Shown one piece after another: positions 1 through 7,667 of a stretch of 12,663 nucleotides of DNA. The notes below the pieces were generated by a model, which did not search any database, had not been told where the DNA came from, and saw only the letters and a program-made list of their open reading frames with translations. Position 1 is the first letter of the stretch. Each line of letters begins with the position of its first letter. Location: assembly GCA_900756945.1 (NCBI GenBank), contig CAAELZ010000006.1, positions 1-12,663 of the forward strand. The letters are read 5' to 3'. Position numbers and translations under genes: made by a program. This stretch comes from an uncultured Collinsella sp. Lineage in GTDB: Bacteria; Actinomycetota; Coriobacteriia; Coriobacteriales; Coriobacteriaceae.

Positions 1-6
1 CTTATT

Positions 7-12
7 TGTCAA
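7..12 (-). promoter_or_regulatory. Candidate -35 box for a gene left of the window
   Basis: The minus strand reads TTGACA at 12-7, a perfect sigma-70 type -35 hexamer, downstream of the DUF4013-like gene. The matching -10 box would fall outside the window, so this cannot be confirmed. Confidence 0.25.
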
Positions 13-33
13 GCGCTATTTCTACCGTTTCTA

Positions 34-43
34 CCCCGTCCCC
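34..43 (-). repeat. GGGGACGGGG core of an intergenic repeat element, near the left edge
   Basis: Reading the minus strand, 18 bases after the TAA of the DUF4013-like gene comes GGGGACGGGG, preceded by CATTT. It resembles the cores at 9034-9042 and 10598-10606. No clear full-length inverted partner is seen inside the window. A short direct repeat (tttctacc, twice, 19-26 and 28-35) lies beside it. The element may continue beyond the left edge. Confidence 0.5.
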
Positions 44-61
44 AAATGGCAGATGGCAGGG

Positions 62-1378
<1,317 letters not shown>

Positions 1379-1476
1379 CGAGATCATCCCTTCGTATCTT
1401 GAGCGAATCATCTGGATCGCAAACGATGTCTTTGGCATCATTATCACCCAATGTGGGGACAAATACTCCAACATGA

Positions 1477-1491
1477 CGCATTTGCAATGCG
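1477..1491. repeat. 15-bp operator-like inverted repeat upstream of the DUF4013-like gene
   Basis: CGCATT-TGC-AATGCG is a perfect 6-bp dyad with a 3-base spacer, in the gap between the YitT gene stop (1529) and the DUF4013-like start (1378). On the minus strand it includes TTGCAA, a possible weak -35 box. A small regulator could bind here, but a 6-bp dyad can occur by chance. The same gap also contains GGGGACA at 1455-1461, possibly a decayed copy of the repeat core described elsewhere. Confidence 0.3.
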
Positions 1492-1528
1492 CAGGGCGCT
1501 ATTCGATTGTTTGATGAGCTCGACCGCG

Positions 1529-2551
1529 TTAGTTCGTTCCGCGGAAACCCTTGCCGACGATCTCGGAGCTGTCGACGATCGTGATAAAGGCACCCGGATC
1601 GACTTCGCGCGCATAGCGGCGCAGTTGCACGGCCTCGCGACGGCTTAGCACGCTCATGATCACCGTCACGCACTTGCCCGAGAAAGCACCGTAGCCGCGG
1701 CTGATAGTCGCCGTACGGTTGAGATGCTTGACGATAAACTCCTCGACCTTAAGGGGCTCGGAGCAAATGACCGTGCAGACTTTACGCAGGTGGATGCTCT
1801 CGATGGCTTTGTCGACCACAAGCGTCTTGGCAAACAGGCCGAGCACGCAATACAGACCGACGCGCGGGCCGTACAAGAAGGCCGCGATGGTCACGATGCC
1901 GATATCGACCAGCAGCAGCGCACGGCCGATCTCAAGCGTCGTGCGGCGTTTGAGAATCATGGCGAGGATGTCCGTGCCGCCCGTCGAGGCACCAATATCA
2001 AAGACGATGGCGCTGCCGAGCGCCGGCAGAATCACGGCAAAGCACAGGTCGAGCCACATATCGCCCGTCATCGAGACATCGGTCGGAATAAAGAGCTCAA
2101 ACAGCGAAACATAGGCGGACAGCGCAAACGAGGCAAAGACACTCCACAGGATTGCCTTGCGCTCCAAAAAGATAAAGCCCAGAACGACCAGGACCGCATT
2201 GATAATCCACATAAAGACGCCGACGGGCAGGGTCGGGAACAGCGTGGACAGAATGACCGACACGCCCGAGGTGCCGCCAAAAGCAAAGTGATTAGGGGTT
2301 TTAAACGCGACGATGGCAAAGGCCGTGAGGATCAGGCCCAAATTGAGCTCGGCAAAAAAGCGCGGAAAGCCCGGCTCCTGGCTGCGCTTGCGACCAGCGC
2401 GCTCGCCCCGCTCGATAACATCGCGATCGACCACGCGCTCCATCGGCACCACGGGAGGACGATGCACCTCCTCGGCAGCACGCGACGCCGCCTCTGCCGC
2501 AGCGGCCTCAATTGCCCATGCCTTGCTTTCTGTTTCGTGCTCGTCGGCCAT
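1529..2551 (-). CDS. YitT family membrane protein with C-terminal DUF2179 domain
   Basis: A 340-residue protein. Residues 1-60 are an Ala/Glu/Arg-rich charged cytoplasmic extension that is longer than usual for the family. Residues about 66-250 contain five or six membrane segments with the family's Gly-rich turns (FGGTSGVSVIL at 91-101, GASTGGTDILAMIL at 187-200). Residues about 255-335 form the soluble DUF2179 domain (KVCTVICSEP, GYGAFSG, FITIVDSSEIVGKGF). The transport substrate or biochemical role of YitT proteins is not established. The ATG at 2549-2551 is preceded by GAGGGG eight bases upstream. The gene follows the asp23 operon terminator at 2664-2705, so it probably has its own promoter in 2552-2660, where I could not pick a convincing -35/-10 pair. 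Family assignment is confident. Confidence 0.92.
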   Translation of the reverse strand: MADEHETESKAWAIEAAAAEAASRAAEEVHRPPVVPMERVVDRDVIERGERAGRKRSQEPGFPRFFAELNLGLILTAFAIVAFKTPNHFAFGGTSGVSVILSTLFPTLPVGVFMWIINAVLVVLGFIFLERKAILWSVFASFALSAYVSLFELFIPTDVSMTGDMWLDLCFAVILPALGSAIVFDIGASTGGTDILAMILKRRTTLEIGRALLLVDIGIVTIAAFLYGPRVGLYCVLGLFAKTLVVDKAIESIHLRKVCTVICSEPLKVEEFIVKHLNRTATISRGYGAFSGKCVTVIMSVLSRREAVQLRRYAREVDPGAFITIVDSSEIVGKGFRGTN

Positions 2552-2663
2552 TACGGCAACCCCTCGTTAACAATTTGGAAACAATACGCCCATTAGAGTA
2601 ACGCGGAACGTGGGGATTGCAACCCTTAGTTAGACGAGCGGTATGACTATATCGGGAGCGTAC

Positions 2664-2705
2664 AAAAACGGCCAGCCACGCTTTTGCTTGCGCGGTCGGC
2701 CGTTT
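2664..2705 (-). terminator. Intrinsic terminator of the amaP-DUF2273-asp23 operon
   Basis: On the minus strand AAACGGCC (2705-2698) pairs perfectly with GGCCGTTT (2673-2666). An inner stem continues with one mismatch and two G-U pairs around an eight-base loop, and the T-run extends to 2664. It sits about 50 bases after the Asp23 stop, just beyond the repeat element at 2705-2759. It probably separates the stress operon from the YitT gene. Confidence 0.75.
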
Positions 2706-2759
2706 AATGTTTTCGCAGATAAAACCTGCCAAAACAAACCTGTCCCTTTTTGGAAGGTT
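2705..2759 (-). repeat. GGGACAGG hairpin element, copy A, at the asp23 stop codon
   Basis: On the minus strand the 12-base arm AACCTTCCAAAA (2759-2748) overlaps the TAA stop of asp23 and pairs with TTTTGGCAGGTT (2734-2723), with one mismatch. The 13-base loop carries GGGACAGG (2746-2739). The next 18 bases (TTATCTGCGAAAACATTA) are also shared with copy B at 7588-7642. The two copies match at about 50 of 55 positions, in opposite orientation. Only a short T stretch follows the stem, so it is not a classical terminator. Confidence 0.85.
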
Positions 2760-3273
2760 ATTCGTGCTGGCTGGTGCGGTGCTCGTACTCCTCGGGGGTG
2801 ATGACGTCCTCGATGCGCAGGTTGACGCCCGCCACCTCAAGGCCGGTCATCGCGGCAAGGCGCTCAGTGACGCGCGCCTTGACATCGTCGAAGATCGCGG
2901 GCGCATAGGCGCCGTACTCGATAATGACGGAGATGTTGACGACCACGCGATTATCGTCGGTGACCTCGACCGTCACGCCCTTGGTCAGATTCTCGGCACC
3001 AAACTGCTCCTGCACAAAATGCATGAGGTTACCCTTCATGCCCAGAACGTGCGGAACCTCGCGAGTGGCCATGGCAACGATCTTCTCGATCACACCGTTG
3101 GAATAGGTCAGCGAGTCCTCGGACTCGTCCGCCTCCTCGTCGTCCTCATCCTCATCGGACTCGGCCTCGACAAGAGCCTCGTCCTCGAGCGTCACGTCCT
3201 CGGCTTCGGCGACGACCGCTTCGTTCTCCTCGAGCTCGGTATCGGTCACATCGACCTTCGTGTTAAAAGCCAT
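2758..3273 (-). CDS. Asp23/Gls24 family envelope stress response protein
   Basis: A 171-residue protein. Residues about 12-53 are a highly acidic low-complexity extension (EDEDDEEADESED at 41-53). Residues 55-158 are the Asp23/Gls24 (DUF322) domain: YSNGVIEKIVAMATREVPHV (57-76), then alternating strands (GVTVEVTDDNRVVVNISVIIEYG) and the C-terminal helix and strand ending in GLEVAGVNLRIEDV. In Staphylococcus aureus Asp23 is tethered to the membrane by AmaP and its loss induces cell-wall stress genes; a similar role is inferred here. The ATG at 3271-3273 has AAGGAGG four bases upstream. It is the last gene of a three-gene operon, 44 bases after the DUF2273-like gene, and its stop codon is part of the hairpin arm of repeat copy A. 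The acidic extension is unusual compared with the compact firmicute proteins. Confidence 0.9.
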   Translation of the reverse strand: MAFNTKVDVTDTELEENEAVVAEAEDVTLEDEALVEAESDEDEDDEEADESEDSLTYSNGVIEKIVAMATREVPHVLGMKGNLMHFVQEQFGAENLTKGVTVEVTDDNRVVVNISVIIEYGAYAPAIFDDVKARVTERLAAMTGLEVAGVNLRIEDVITPEEYEHRTSQHE

Positions 3274-3317
3274 GGTTCCTCCTTATGCCTGCCGCGGATG
3301 CGACAGTCGAATACAGA

Positions 3318-3695
3318 TTAGCGGCCGCTAAACAGACGGCCGAAGAAGTTGACGATCCCGTTCTCGCCGTCGCGAATTTGGCCGATCACAGCCCCGATCA
3401 GCACGAAGAATGCGATGACCAGCGTGTCCCACAGGCCGAGCGTGAGCACCAGCACCGCGAGCACAAAACCCGCGACGGCACCGAGCGTGGTGTTGGGATG
3501 ACGCACAGCATAGCTCCAGATGGCAGCGCCCGTACCCTTGATGAGACCCATAGCCTCGTCAAAATCCGCGGCTGCCGCATCTTGCAACTCGGTTGCCTCT
3601 GCTTTGGAATCAACAGGTTCGCTCGCCGGCGTGGCGCTCTGGTCAATCTTCAGGCGCGGCGTAAGAGCGGTCTTATCTTGATTGGTATCACTCAC
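3318..3695 (-). CDS. DUF2273-like small membrane protein of the Asp23 operon
   Basis: A 125-residue protein starting at GTG (3693-3695). Residues 1-55 are hydrophilic and Ala/Glu/Asp rich. Residues about 71-106 form two closely spaced membrane helices (LGAVAGFVLAVLVLTLGLWD, TLVIAFFVLIGAVIGQIRDG), and the protein ends in basic GRLFSGR, the usual pattern of DUF2273 proteins, which are normally nearer 60 residues. The reading frame stays open upstream to 3908, but the GTG is chosen because a perfect GGAGG lies six bases before it and because the upstream part lies entirely within amaP. The start overlaps the amaP stop by eight bases, which suggests translational coupling. Gene order AmaP, DUF2273, Asp23 matches the S. 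aureus asp23 operon. The precise function is unknown; a membrane partner of AmaP/Asp23 is inferred. Confidence 0.8.
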   Translation of the reverse strand: MSDTNQDKTALTPRLKIDQSATPASEPVDSKAEATELQDAAAADFDEAMGLIKGTGAAIWSYAVRHPNTTLGAVAGFVLAVLVLTLGLWDTLVIAFFVLIGAVIGQIRDGENGIVNFFGRLFSGR

Positions 3696-4233
3696 CGGAA
3701 ACCTCCACGGTCTGGACGGTAGTCTTGGACGGCAAAAAACGGACGCGTGCAGTCGTGCCCGGTGTGCCGAGCATGGTATCGCAGGCCTCCTCGATACGCT
3801 GCTGCATCGCGGTAGCCAGAGATGCCACGTCCTTATCGTCAAGCGCGATAGCCTCGACCTTAAATCGGACGTGCGAATCGTCGGGGCCTTGGACGCGGGC
3901 TTCGACATGCTCGACCATCACGCGGTCGTCGCGCTCGGCAGCAGCCCTGGCGCACGAAGAAAGCGCCACAAGGGTAACCTCGATATTGCGCTCCCCCGCC
4001 GGATGCACGCAGGACGGCTCGCGACGCGCGAACATCAAGCGGAAAAAACCGATGAGCACGCCAAGCGCCACGATGGCGGCGCACACCGTAACGACGGCGC
4101 GAGGCATGGTGTCACGCAATAGCAGCATAAAGCGATACGTATACGGTCCCCAGAACTGGCAGACAAGCGCACCCAGCGCCACGATGGCGGCGGCAAGATA
4201 CACGATCGCTAGGGCTCGTTTGAGTACGCGCAT
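3688..4233 (-). CDS. amaP: AmaP-like alkaline shock response membrane anchor protein
   Basis: A 181-residue protein. Two membrane helices are visible, residues 7-26 and 46-67, followed by RLMFARRE at the cytoplasmic face. Residues about 80-180 form a soluble domain with alternating strands and helices (NIEVTLVALSSCARAAAE, HVRFKVEAIAL, VASLATAMQQRIEEACDTMLG, ARVRFLPSKT), matching the AmaP plan in which an Asp23-like domain follows a two-helix anchor. In S. aureus AmaP recruits Asp23 to the membrane. The ATG at 4231-4233 is preceded by AAAGGAG at six bases. It is the first gene of the three-gene operon and overlaps the next gene by eight bases. Recognition rests mainly on architecture plus the DUF2273 and Asp23 neighbours, which together make the call strong. 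Confidence 0.8.
   Translation of the reverse strand: MRVLKRALAIVYLAAAIVALGALVCQFWGPYTYRFMLLLRDTMPRAVVTVCAAIVALGVLIGFFRLMFARREPSCVHPAGERNIEVTLVALSSCARAAAERDDRVMVEHVEARVQGPDDSHVRFKVEAIALDDKDVASLATAMQQRIEEACDTMLGTPGTTARVRFLPSKTTVQTVEVSGE
3702..3706 (-). promoter_or_regulatory. Ribosome binding site setting the DUF2273-like GTG start
   Basis: GGAGG on the minus strand, six bases before GTG 3695-3693 and inside the 3' end of amaP. It decides in favour of the short protein starting VSDTNQDK over the longer open frame that begins at 3908. Confidence 0.75.
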
Positions 4234-4283
4234 GCGGCGCTCCTTTCGGGTCTCGGTCCACAGAATGCAAAACGATTCGCATC

Positions 4284-4289
4284 ATTATA
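4284..4289 (-). promoter_or_regulatory. Candidate -10 box (TATAAT) for amaP, at the foot of the yebC terminator
   Basis: The minus strand has a perfect TATAAT directly after the TTT of the yebC terminator, about 50 bases before the amaP ATG. No good -35 hexamer is seen at the right distance, since that position lies in the terminator stem. It could simply be part of the terminator T-run. Confidence 0.3.
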
Positions 4290-4330
4290 AAAGAGCCGGG
4301 TCCGGTGCTCTACGCACGCGGATCCGGCTC
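4289..4330 (-). terminator. Intrinsic terminator after yebC
   Basis: On the minus strand GAGCCGGATCCG (4330-4319) pairs with CGGACCCGGCTC (4304-4293), with one mismatch. The loop can extend the stem with GTGC/GCAC (4305-4308 with 4314-4317). TTTTATAAT follows at once. It lies about 70 bases after the yebC stop and isolates yebC from the stress operon. Confidence 0.8.
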
Positions 4331-4398
4331 ATCTATTCCACGAGGCTTGCATGCTCGCTTCATTATGCCCAGATATGCGCGGCTTAACCCGCGCGGGG

Positions 4399-5205
4399 CT
4401 ACTCCTCCTCGAGGGCAGCGATGACCTCGTCGGTCATATCCATGGTGCTGTAGACGTCCTGGACGTCGTCGAGCTCCTCGAGGCGATCGATGAGGCGCTG
4501 GACCTTCTTGGCATCGGTGCCGGAGACCTCGGTCGGGGTGGTCGGGACCATGGTGGTCTCGGAGCCCTTGACCTGGATGCCCTGCTCCTCGAGTGCCTTG
4601 GAGACAGCCATGACGTCGTTAGCAGCGGTCCAGACGATCCACTCCTCGCCGGCGTCCTCGTAGTCCTCGCCACCGGCCTCGGCGATTGCCATCATGAACT
4701 CATCCTCGTCACCGGCAGCACCGTTGGCGATCATAGTCTCCTTCTTGGCGTTCTCATCCAGGATCTCCTTGGCGACGACAATCTGGCCCTTGCGCTCAAA
4801 CTGGAAGGCGACGGAGCCGGAGGTGCCCAGGTTGCCACCAGCGTGGGAGAAGGCGGAACGGACATCGGCGGCAGTACGGTTGCGGTTATCGGTCAGGCAG
4901 TCGACGTAGACGGCGACACCGGCGGGACCATAGCCCTCGTACACGATGTTCTCGTAGACGGCGGCATCGGCACCCGAACCAAAAGCCTTGTCGATAGCGG
5001 ACTTGATCTTGTCCTTAGGCATGGACTGAGCCTTGGCCTTGGCAACAGCAGCAGCGAGGCTGGCATTGTTCTCGGGCAGCGGGTCGCCGCCGAGACGGGC
5101 GGCAACGGTGATGTTGCGGCTCAGCTTGGAGAAGAGGGCGGAACGCTTGGCGTCCTGCGCGCCCTTACGATGCTTGGTTGTGGCCCACTTAGAGTGTCCG
5201 GACAT
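4399..5205 (-). CDS. yebC: YebC/PmpR family regulatory or translation factor
   Basis: A 268-residue protein. The N-terminus has the family signature: MSGHSKWATTKHRKGAQDAKR, then a helical region (LFSKLSRNITVAARLGGDP) and the MPKDKIKSAI helix (residues about 58-67). Further conserved blocks are YENIVYEGYGPAGVAVYVDCLTDNRNRTAADVRSAFSHAGGNLG and SVAFQFERKG. The C-terminal half is acidic and slightly longer than the usual 240-250 residues. Family members have been described as DNA-binding regulators (PmpR) and, for the mitochondrial homologue TACO1 and some bacterial YebC proteins, as factors that help translate proline-rich stretches. Which role applies here is not visible. AGGAG stands six bases before the ATG at 5203-5205. 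It is probably monocistronic, with a terminator at 4289-4330 and a candidate promoter at 5274-5302. Confidence 0.95.
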   Translation of the reverse strand: MSGHSKWATTKHRKGAQDAKRSALFSKLSRNITVAARLGGDPLPENNASLAAAVAKAKAQSMPKDKIKSAIDKAFGSGADAAVYENIVYEGYGPAGVAVYVDCLTDNRNRTAADVRSAFSHAGGNLGTSGSVAFQFERKGQIVVAKEILDENAKKETMIANGAAGDEDEFMMAIAEAGGEDYEDAGEEWIVWTAANDVMAVSKALEEQGIQVKGSETTMVPTTPTEVSGTDAKKVQRLIDRLEELDDVQDVYSTMDMTDEVIAALEEE

Positions 5206-5273
5206 ACGTGTCTCCTATCGGTTTCGACCTAAAGCCCAGCGCAGATGCTCGGGCAATATAAACAAACGTCGTT

Positions 5274-5302
5274 ATGATATACCTACTGGCCTGCGAGATA
5301 AA
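5274..5302 (-). promoter_or_regulatory. Candidate sigma-70 promoter of yebC
   Basis: On the minus strand TTTATC (5302-5297, three of six matches to TTGACA) is followed after 17 bases by TATCAT (5279-5274, five of six matches to TATAAT). The -10 box is about 70 bases before the yebC ATG. The spacing is good and the -35 is weak. Confidence 0.35.
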
Positions 5303-5332
5303 CCCCAAAATGAAGGCGTCGTGATGATACAG

Positions 5333-5382
5333 CCCCTTGGTGCAAGGGGTTGGTGCAAAGTAACCTGTCCCCTTTGCACCAA
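5333..5382 (-). repeat. GGGACAGG hairpin element, copy C, at the DUF6020 gene stop codon
   Basis: On the minus strand, one base after the TAA of the DUF6020-like gene, the 11-base arm TTGGTGCAAAG (5382-5372) pairs perfectly with CTTTGCACCAA (5360-5350). The 11-base loop carries GGGACAGG (5371-5364). A second small hairpin follows, with 7-base arms CCCCTTG (5349-5343) and CAAGGGG (5339-5333) and a 3-base loop. As a result the 9-base word TTGGTGCAA occurs twice directly (5337-5345, 5350-5358) and once inverted (5374-5382). No T-run follows. Confidence 0.85.
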
Positions 5383-5383
5383 A

Positions 5384-7567
5384 TTAGGACCAGAGGAGGT
5401 CGCTGCGGGTGATGGTGGCGCCGATGGCAAAGGGCATGCAGGCGATGACCGGATACAGGTAGCGCATGTAGGTCGAGCCGTTGCAGGGACCGATTAGGCA
5501 CACGGCGAGCACGCCCAGCAGCGGCACCCAAATGGCCAGCCCGCGCCACGAATGGCGGCGCAACAGGTAGACCACCACGGCGATCATAATCCACACGTAG
5601 GTAGCCGAGCTCATGGTGAGCGAGATAAACGGGATGCGCTGTACTGCCACGCGATACAGGTTGATCAGGTGGTCGCACCAGTGCACGACCTTGCTATCGA
5701 CCGGATGGAAGTCAAAGTACTTGAGGTTATCGGGCTTCGCCATAATCTCGGCACTGCGCGACGTGCTGTAGACCCACGCATCGCGGGCACTCGGATAAAA
5801 GTAACCGTAGTAGTTATTGATGAGGGCCGAGATATAGCACTCGGGATCCTTTTTGAACATCTGGGCCCACACCTCAAAATAGGCCTTGATGTCCTCCTGC
5901 GAGGCGTACTCGTTAAAGCAATTTTTGACGGCGTCGGACTTGTCGGGGTTGTAACGGCGGCCCAGATTGTCGTACTTGAGCACGCGATCGATCACGACGC
6001 GCTCTTCGTCGGTCACCAAGCCGTCGCAGGGAGCCTCCACGATGGTGCCGTCCTCCTTAACCGTGGGGTTGACGCCCGAGTTGAGGCCGTCGTGCTTTTG
6101 GACGAAACGAGCCGTCTGCTGGAACGGAATCGAGAGGATTTCGCGCTTGGAACCAGGCGTGATGTCATGCGCCGGCATAAAGACCTTGGTGAAGTACATA
6201 TTAGAGGCAAGGCAGAGTGCAAGCACCGCGAGGACGCCAACCCAGCGGAAGCGCGGCGTGGCGCATGAGACCGCGGTGCCCGTCTGCTTAGCCGCACGAC
6301 GAGCGACATGTACATCCCATGCGCAAAACGCCGCCGCAATCACGCAGGCCGCCAACGGAAAGACCAGGCCGCCATTGCGCAAAAACGTGGAACCCATGGC
6401 AGCCAGCGCAAGCAACAGCCAGTCGTGGCGCGCAAAGAGCACGGGGGCTTTCTCGCCCGCCCGCTCGACATTGGCATCACGACGGGGCAAGCCACATGCC
6501 ACGAGCTTGACGGTCTGTACCAGCAGCACCAAAAACGCGTCGGCAAAGAGCACGTCTTTGGTGAGCAGGGCCGCGTAGTTAGAGAACATCGGCATAAACG
6601 CAAAGAACAGCAGGATCGCACCGCGAACCGGCAGGCTCACGCCCAGTTTGCGCAGCGACGAAATGGAATAGGCCATGCAGGCAGCCGTGATGACAAATTG
6701 AGCGCAGGTATAGATGATGAGGCCCGCGTTAGCGCTGTTGAACAGCGAAAGCCCCAGCTGCACGCACGAGCCGATGATAGCCGTGTGCACGACCGGGTGA
6801 TGCCCGTTGAGCAGGACATTGGGGTTGAGTAGGCGCAGGTAGTCGCTCGTGCCGTTGGGATAGTTGAACCACTGGCGAATCTGCGCACCCGTATCTCCCA
6901 TAAAAAGGCCGGGCAGCGAAGCGATGAGCGTGGGCGCCCAGGCGATCATAAGCACCAGGAAGGGCCCGGCAAAGGGATGGGCCGAGAGCACGGCGTGAGC
7001 CACACGCCATACGCGGCCAAAGTGCGCTTCGGAAAACGGAATGCGCCGAGAGCTCAGCCAATCTAGACACTCAAAAGCCAGGTAGAAGGCAACGATCGCC
7101 AAGAGCATCCAGCCCGCGCCGCCAATCCAGGCACAGATGATGCGGGCCTTGTCGCCAAGAACAATCTCGGCCGAGTCGGTGAGGTCGTAGCTGCGGCCGA
7201 ACACCATGCAGATGGCGAAAAACAGCGACGGCAGAATGATCGACGGGCGCCAGGTGTCGCCACGGCCAAAGAATACGTAGCGAAACGGCAGCGTGAGCAG
7301 GCAGGCAAGCGCAAGCAGCATGACCGCGTCGGTATGGCCGGCAAACGAGAGGAGCACCTCGTAGCACACGTACAGCATGCCCGAGGCTTTGGGGTCAATC
7401 GCCAAGACTGCGTTGCTCGACACCGGGGCGGGATCGATGGAAAACGCCGTGGTCGCCAACAGCGCGAGCAGAAATGCGATGAGCGTCTGCTTGGCGGGGT
7501 AGCGCTTAAACCAGACGATGCGGGCAGCGTCGCGCGCAGCCGTTGTGGAGAGATCGGAATCCTTCAC
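5384..7567 (-). CDS. Large polytopic membrane protein, DUF6020-like
   Basis: A 727-residue protein with about a dozen hydrophobic segments. The first cytoplasmic stretch is residues 1-27. Conserved-looking blocks are PGLFMGDTGAQIRQW (219-233), LNGHHPVVHTAIIG (253-266), LLTKDVLFADAF (334-345), FLRNGG (395-400) and PGSKREILSIPFQQTARF (471-488). A long soluble loop spans residues about 465-645, and the last helices contain MRYLYPVIACMPF (701-713). These match what I recall of DUF6020 proteins, which resemble GT-C type membrane glycosyltransferases: a loop Asp after the first helices and a large extracytoplasmic domain. The enzymatic role is inferred and no substrate can be named. The start is GTG (7565-7567) with GAAAGG about ten bases upstream, a weak site. 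Repeat copy B lies in the short leader, and copy C begins one base after the stop codon. Confidence 0.72.
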   Translation of the reverse strand: MKDSDLSTTAARDAARIVWFKRYPAKQTLIAFLLALLATTAFSIDPAPVSSNAVLAIDPKASGMLYVCYEVLLSFAGHTDAVMLLALACLLTLPFRYVFFGRGDTWRPSIILPSLFFAICMVFGRSYDLTDSAEIVLGDKARIICAWIGGAGWMLLAIVAFYLAFECLDWLSSRRIPFSEAHFGRVWRVAHAVLSAHPFAGPFLVLMIAWAPTLIASLPGLFMGDTGAQIRQWFNYPNGTSDYLRLLNPNVLLNGHHPVVHTAIIGSCVQLGLSLFNSANAGLIIYTCAQFVITAACMAYSISSLRKLGVSLPVRGAILLFFAFMPMFSNYAALLTKDVLFADAFLVLLVQTVKLVACGLPRRDANVERAGEKAPVLFARHDWLLLALAAMGSTFLRNGGLVFPLAACVIAAAFCAWDVHVARRAAKQTGTAVSCATPRFRWVGVLAVLALCLASNMYFTKVFMPAHDITPGSKREILSIPFQQTARFVQKHDGLNSGVNPTVKEDGTIVEAPCDGLVTDEERVVIDRVLKYDNLGRRYNPDKSDAVKNCFNEYASQEDIKAYFEVWAQMFKKDPECYISALINNYYGYFYPSARDAWVYSTSRSAEIMAKPDNLKYFDFHPVDSKVVHWCDHLINLYRVAVQRIPFISLTMSSATYVWIMIAVVVYLLRRHSWRGLAIWVPLLGVLAVCLIGPCNGSTYMRYLYPVIACMPFAIGATITRSDLLWS

Positions 7568-7586
7568 AGTCCGAAAGCCTTTCTAG

Positions 7587-7642
7587 AAACCTGCCAAAAA
7601 GGGACAGGTTTATTTTGGCAGGTTTTATCTGGGGAAACGTTA
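7587..7642 (+). repeat. GGGACAGG hairpin element, copy B, in the DUF6020 gene leader
   Basis: The 13-base arm AAACCTGCCAAAA (7587-7599) pairs perfectly with TTTTGGCAGGTTT (7613-7625). The 13-base loop holds GGGACAGG (7601-7608). AAACCTG can also pair with the nearer CAGGTTT (7605-7611), so two alternative hairpins are possible. The stretch 7588-7642 matches copy A (2705-2759, other strand) at about 50 of 55 positions. It lies 20 bases upstream of the DUF6020 gene start and, unlike copies A and C, is antisense to the genes around it. Confidence 0.85.
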
Positions 7643-7667
7643 CGGTTCTGTCATCATTGCCCAGCAA

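Noticed and set aside
1379..1474. Upstream starts for the DUF4013-like protein
   Set aside because: The extra 32 residues match nothing, and zinc ribbon proteins of this type start at MFCSQCG. The ATG at 1385-1387 abuts the ribosome binding site with no spacing.
3696..3908. N-terminal extension of the DUF2273-like protein by 71 residues
   Set aside because: The extension lies wholly inside amaP in another frame, is Arg/Ser/Pro-rich, and a perfect ribosome binding site marks the GTG at 3695.
4351..5232. Plus-strand open frame of 293 residues opposite yebC
   Set aside because: Gly/Leu/Asp-rich product with no family features. yebC on the other strand is a certain gene.
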